Positions 5,495 through 5,526 of a stretch of DNA of 5,526 nucleotides are shown one piece after another. Source of the DNA: CAZKFH01 sp050693165 (GTDB lineage Bacteria > Actinomycetota > UBA4738 > CALAEC01); contig JBOGVX010000118.1 in the NCBI GenBank assembly GCA_050693165.1, forward strand, positions 1 through 5,526, in the 5' to 3' direction. A model generated the notes under the pieces. The model did not search any database. It was not told where the DNA came from and worked only from the letters and a program-made list of their open reading frames with translations. Position 1 is the first letter of the stretch, and every line of letters starts with the position of its first letter. Both the position numbers and the translations under genes were made by a program.

Positions 5495-5526
5495 GTGGCC
5501 GACATGGGCTCGGGCTCTCGCCGGAT
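5495..5526 (+). CDS. Possible start of a gene cut by the window end
   Basis: A GTG at 5495 opens a frame reading MADMGSGSRR that runs to the window end without a stop. Only ten full codons are visible, so nothing can be said about the product. Support is limited to the -10-like TACTAT 6 nt upstream and the position after the thioesterase stop. It could equally start further on, at the in-frame ATG at 5504, or not be a gene. Confidence 0.3.
   Translation, partial: MADMGSGSRR

Overview
This 5.5 kb window is GC-rich and densely coded. It uses GTG as well as ATG starts and has several short overlaps between genes. Possible -10 boxes sit only 6-8 nt before some start codons, a spacing that suggests leaderless transcripts. 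Together these traits fit a high-GC actinobacterium-like chromosome, perhaps an uncultured soil lineage. That assignment is an inference, since no marker gene is present. I see no mobile element, CRISPR array, tRNA or rRNA.

Layout: (A) 1-1878, plus strand. A phenylacetate-CoA-ligase-type acyl-CoA synthetase, cut at its N-terminus by the window edge, overlaps a 64-aa protein of unknown function by 4 nt. A four-helix DUF2269/CopD-like membrane protein follows, with a strong Shine-Dalgarno. (B) 1884-5033, minus strand, converging on block A with 5 nt between stop codons. In transcription order it holds a luciferase-like (LLM) flavin oxidoreductase, a 704-aa two-domain flavoenzyme overlapping it by 4 nt, and a 47-aa single-helix membrane protein. 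The two-domain enzyme is an FAD aromatic-ring monooxygenase fused to an Old-Yellow-Enzyme (OYE) domain, as in salicylyl-CoA 5-hydroxylase and anthraniloyl-CoA (2-aminobenzoyl-CoA) monooxygenase/reductase. (C) 5070-5459, plus strand, divergent from block B. It is a hotdog-fold acyl-CoA thioesterase, followed by what may be the first codons of another gene at the right edge.

A coherent reading is aromatic-acid catabolism through CoA thioesters: a ligase activates an aromatic acid, the fused enzyme hydroxylates (and perhaps reduces) the aryl-CoA, and the thioesterase releases the product. The LLM protein may add another flavin- or F420-dependent step. The most unusual feature is that the OYE domain stops at the last barrel strand. 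It lacks the usual Gly-Arg FMN-phosphate motif and C-terminal tail, and part of its active-site loop is altered, so its reductase activity is in doubt.
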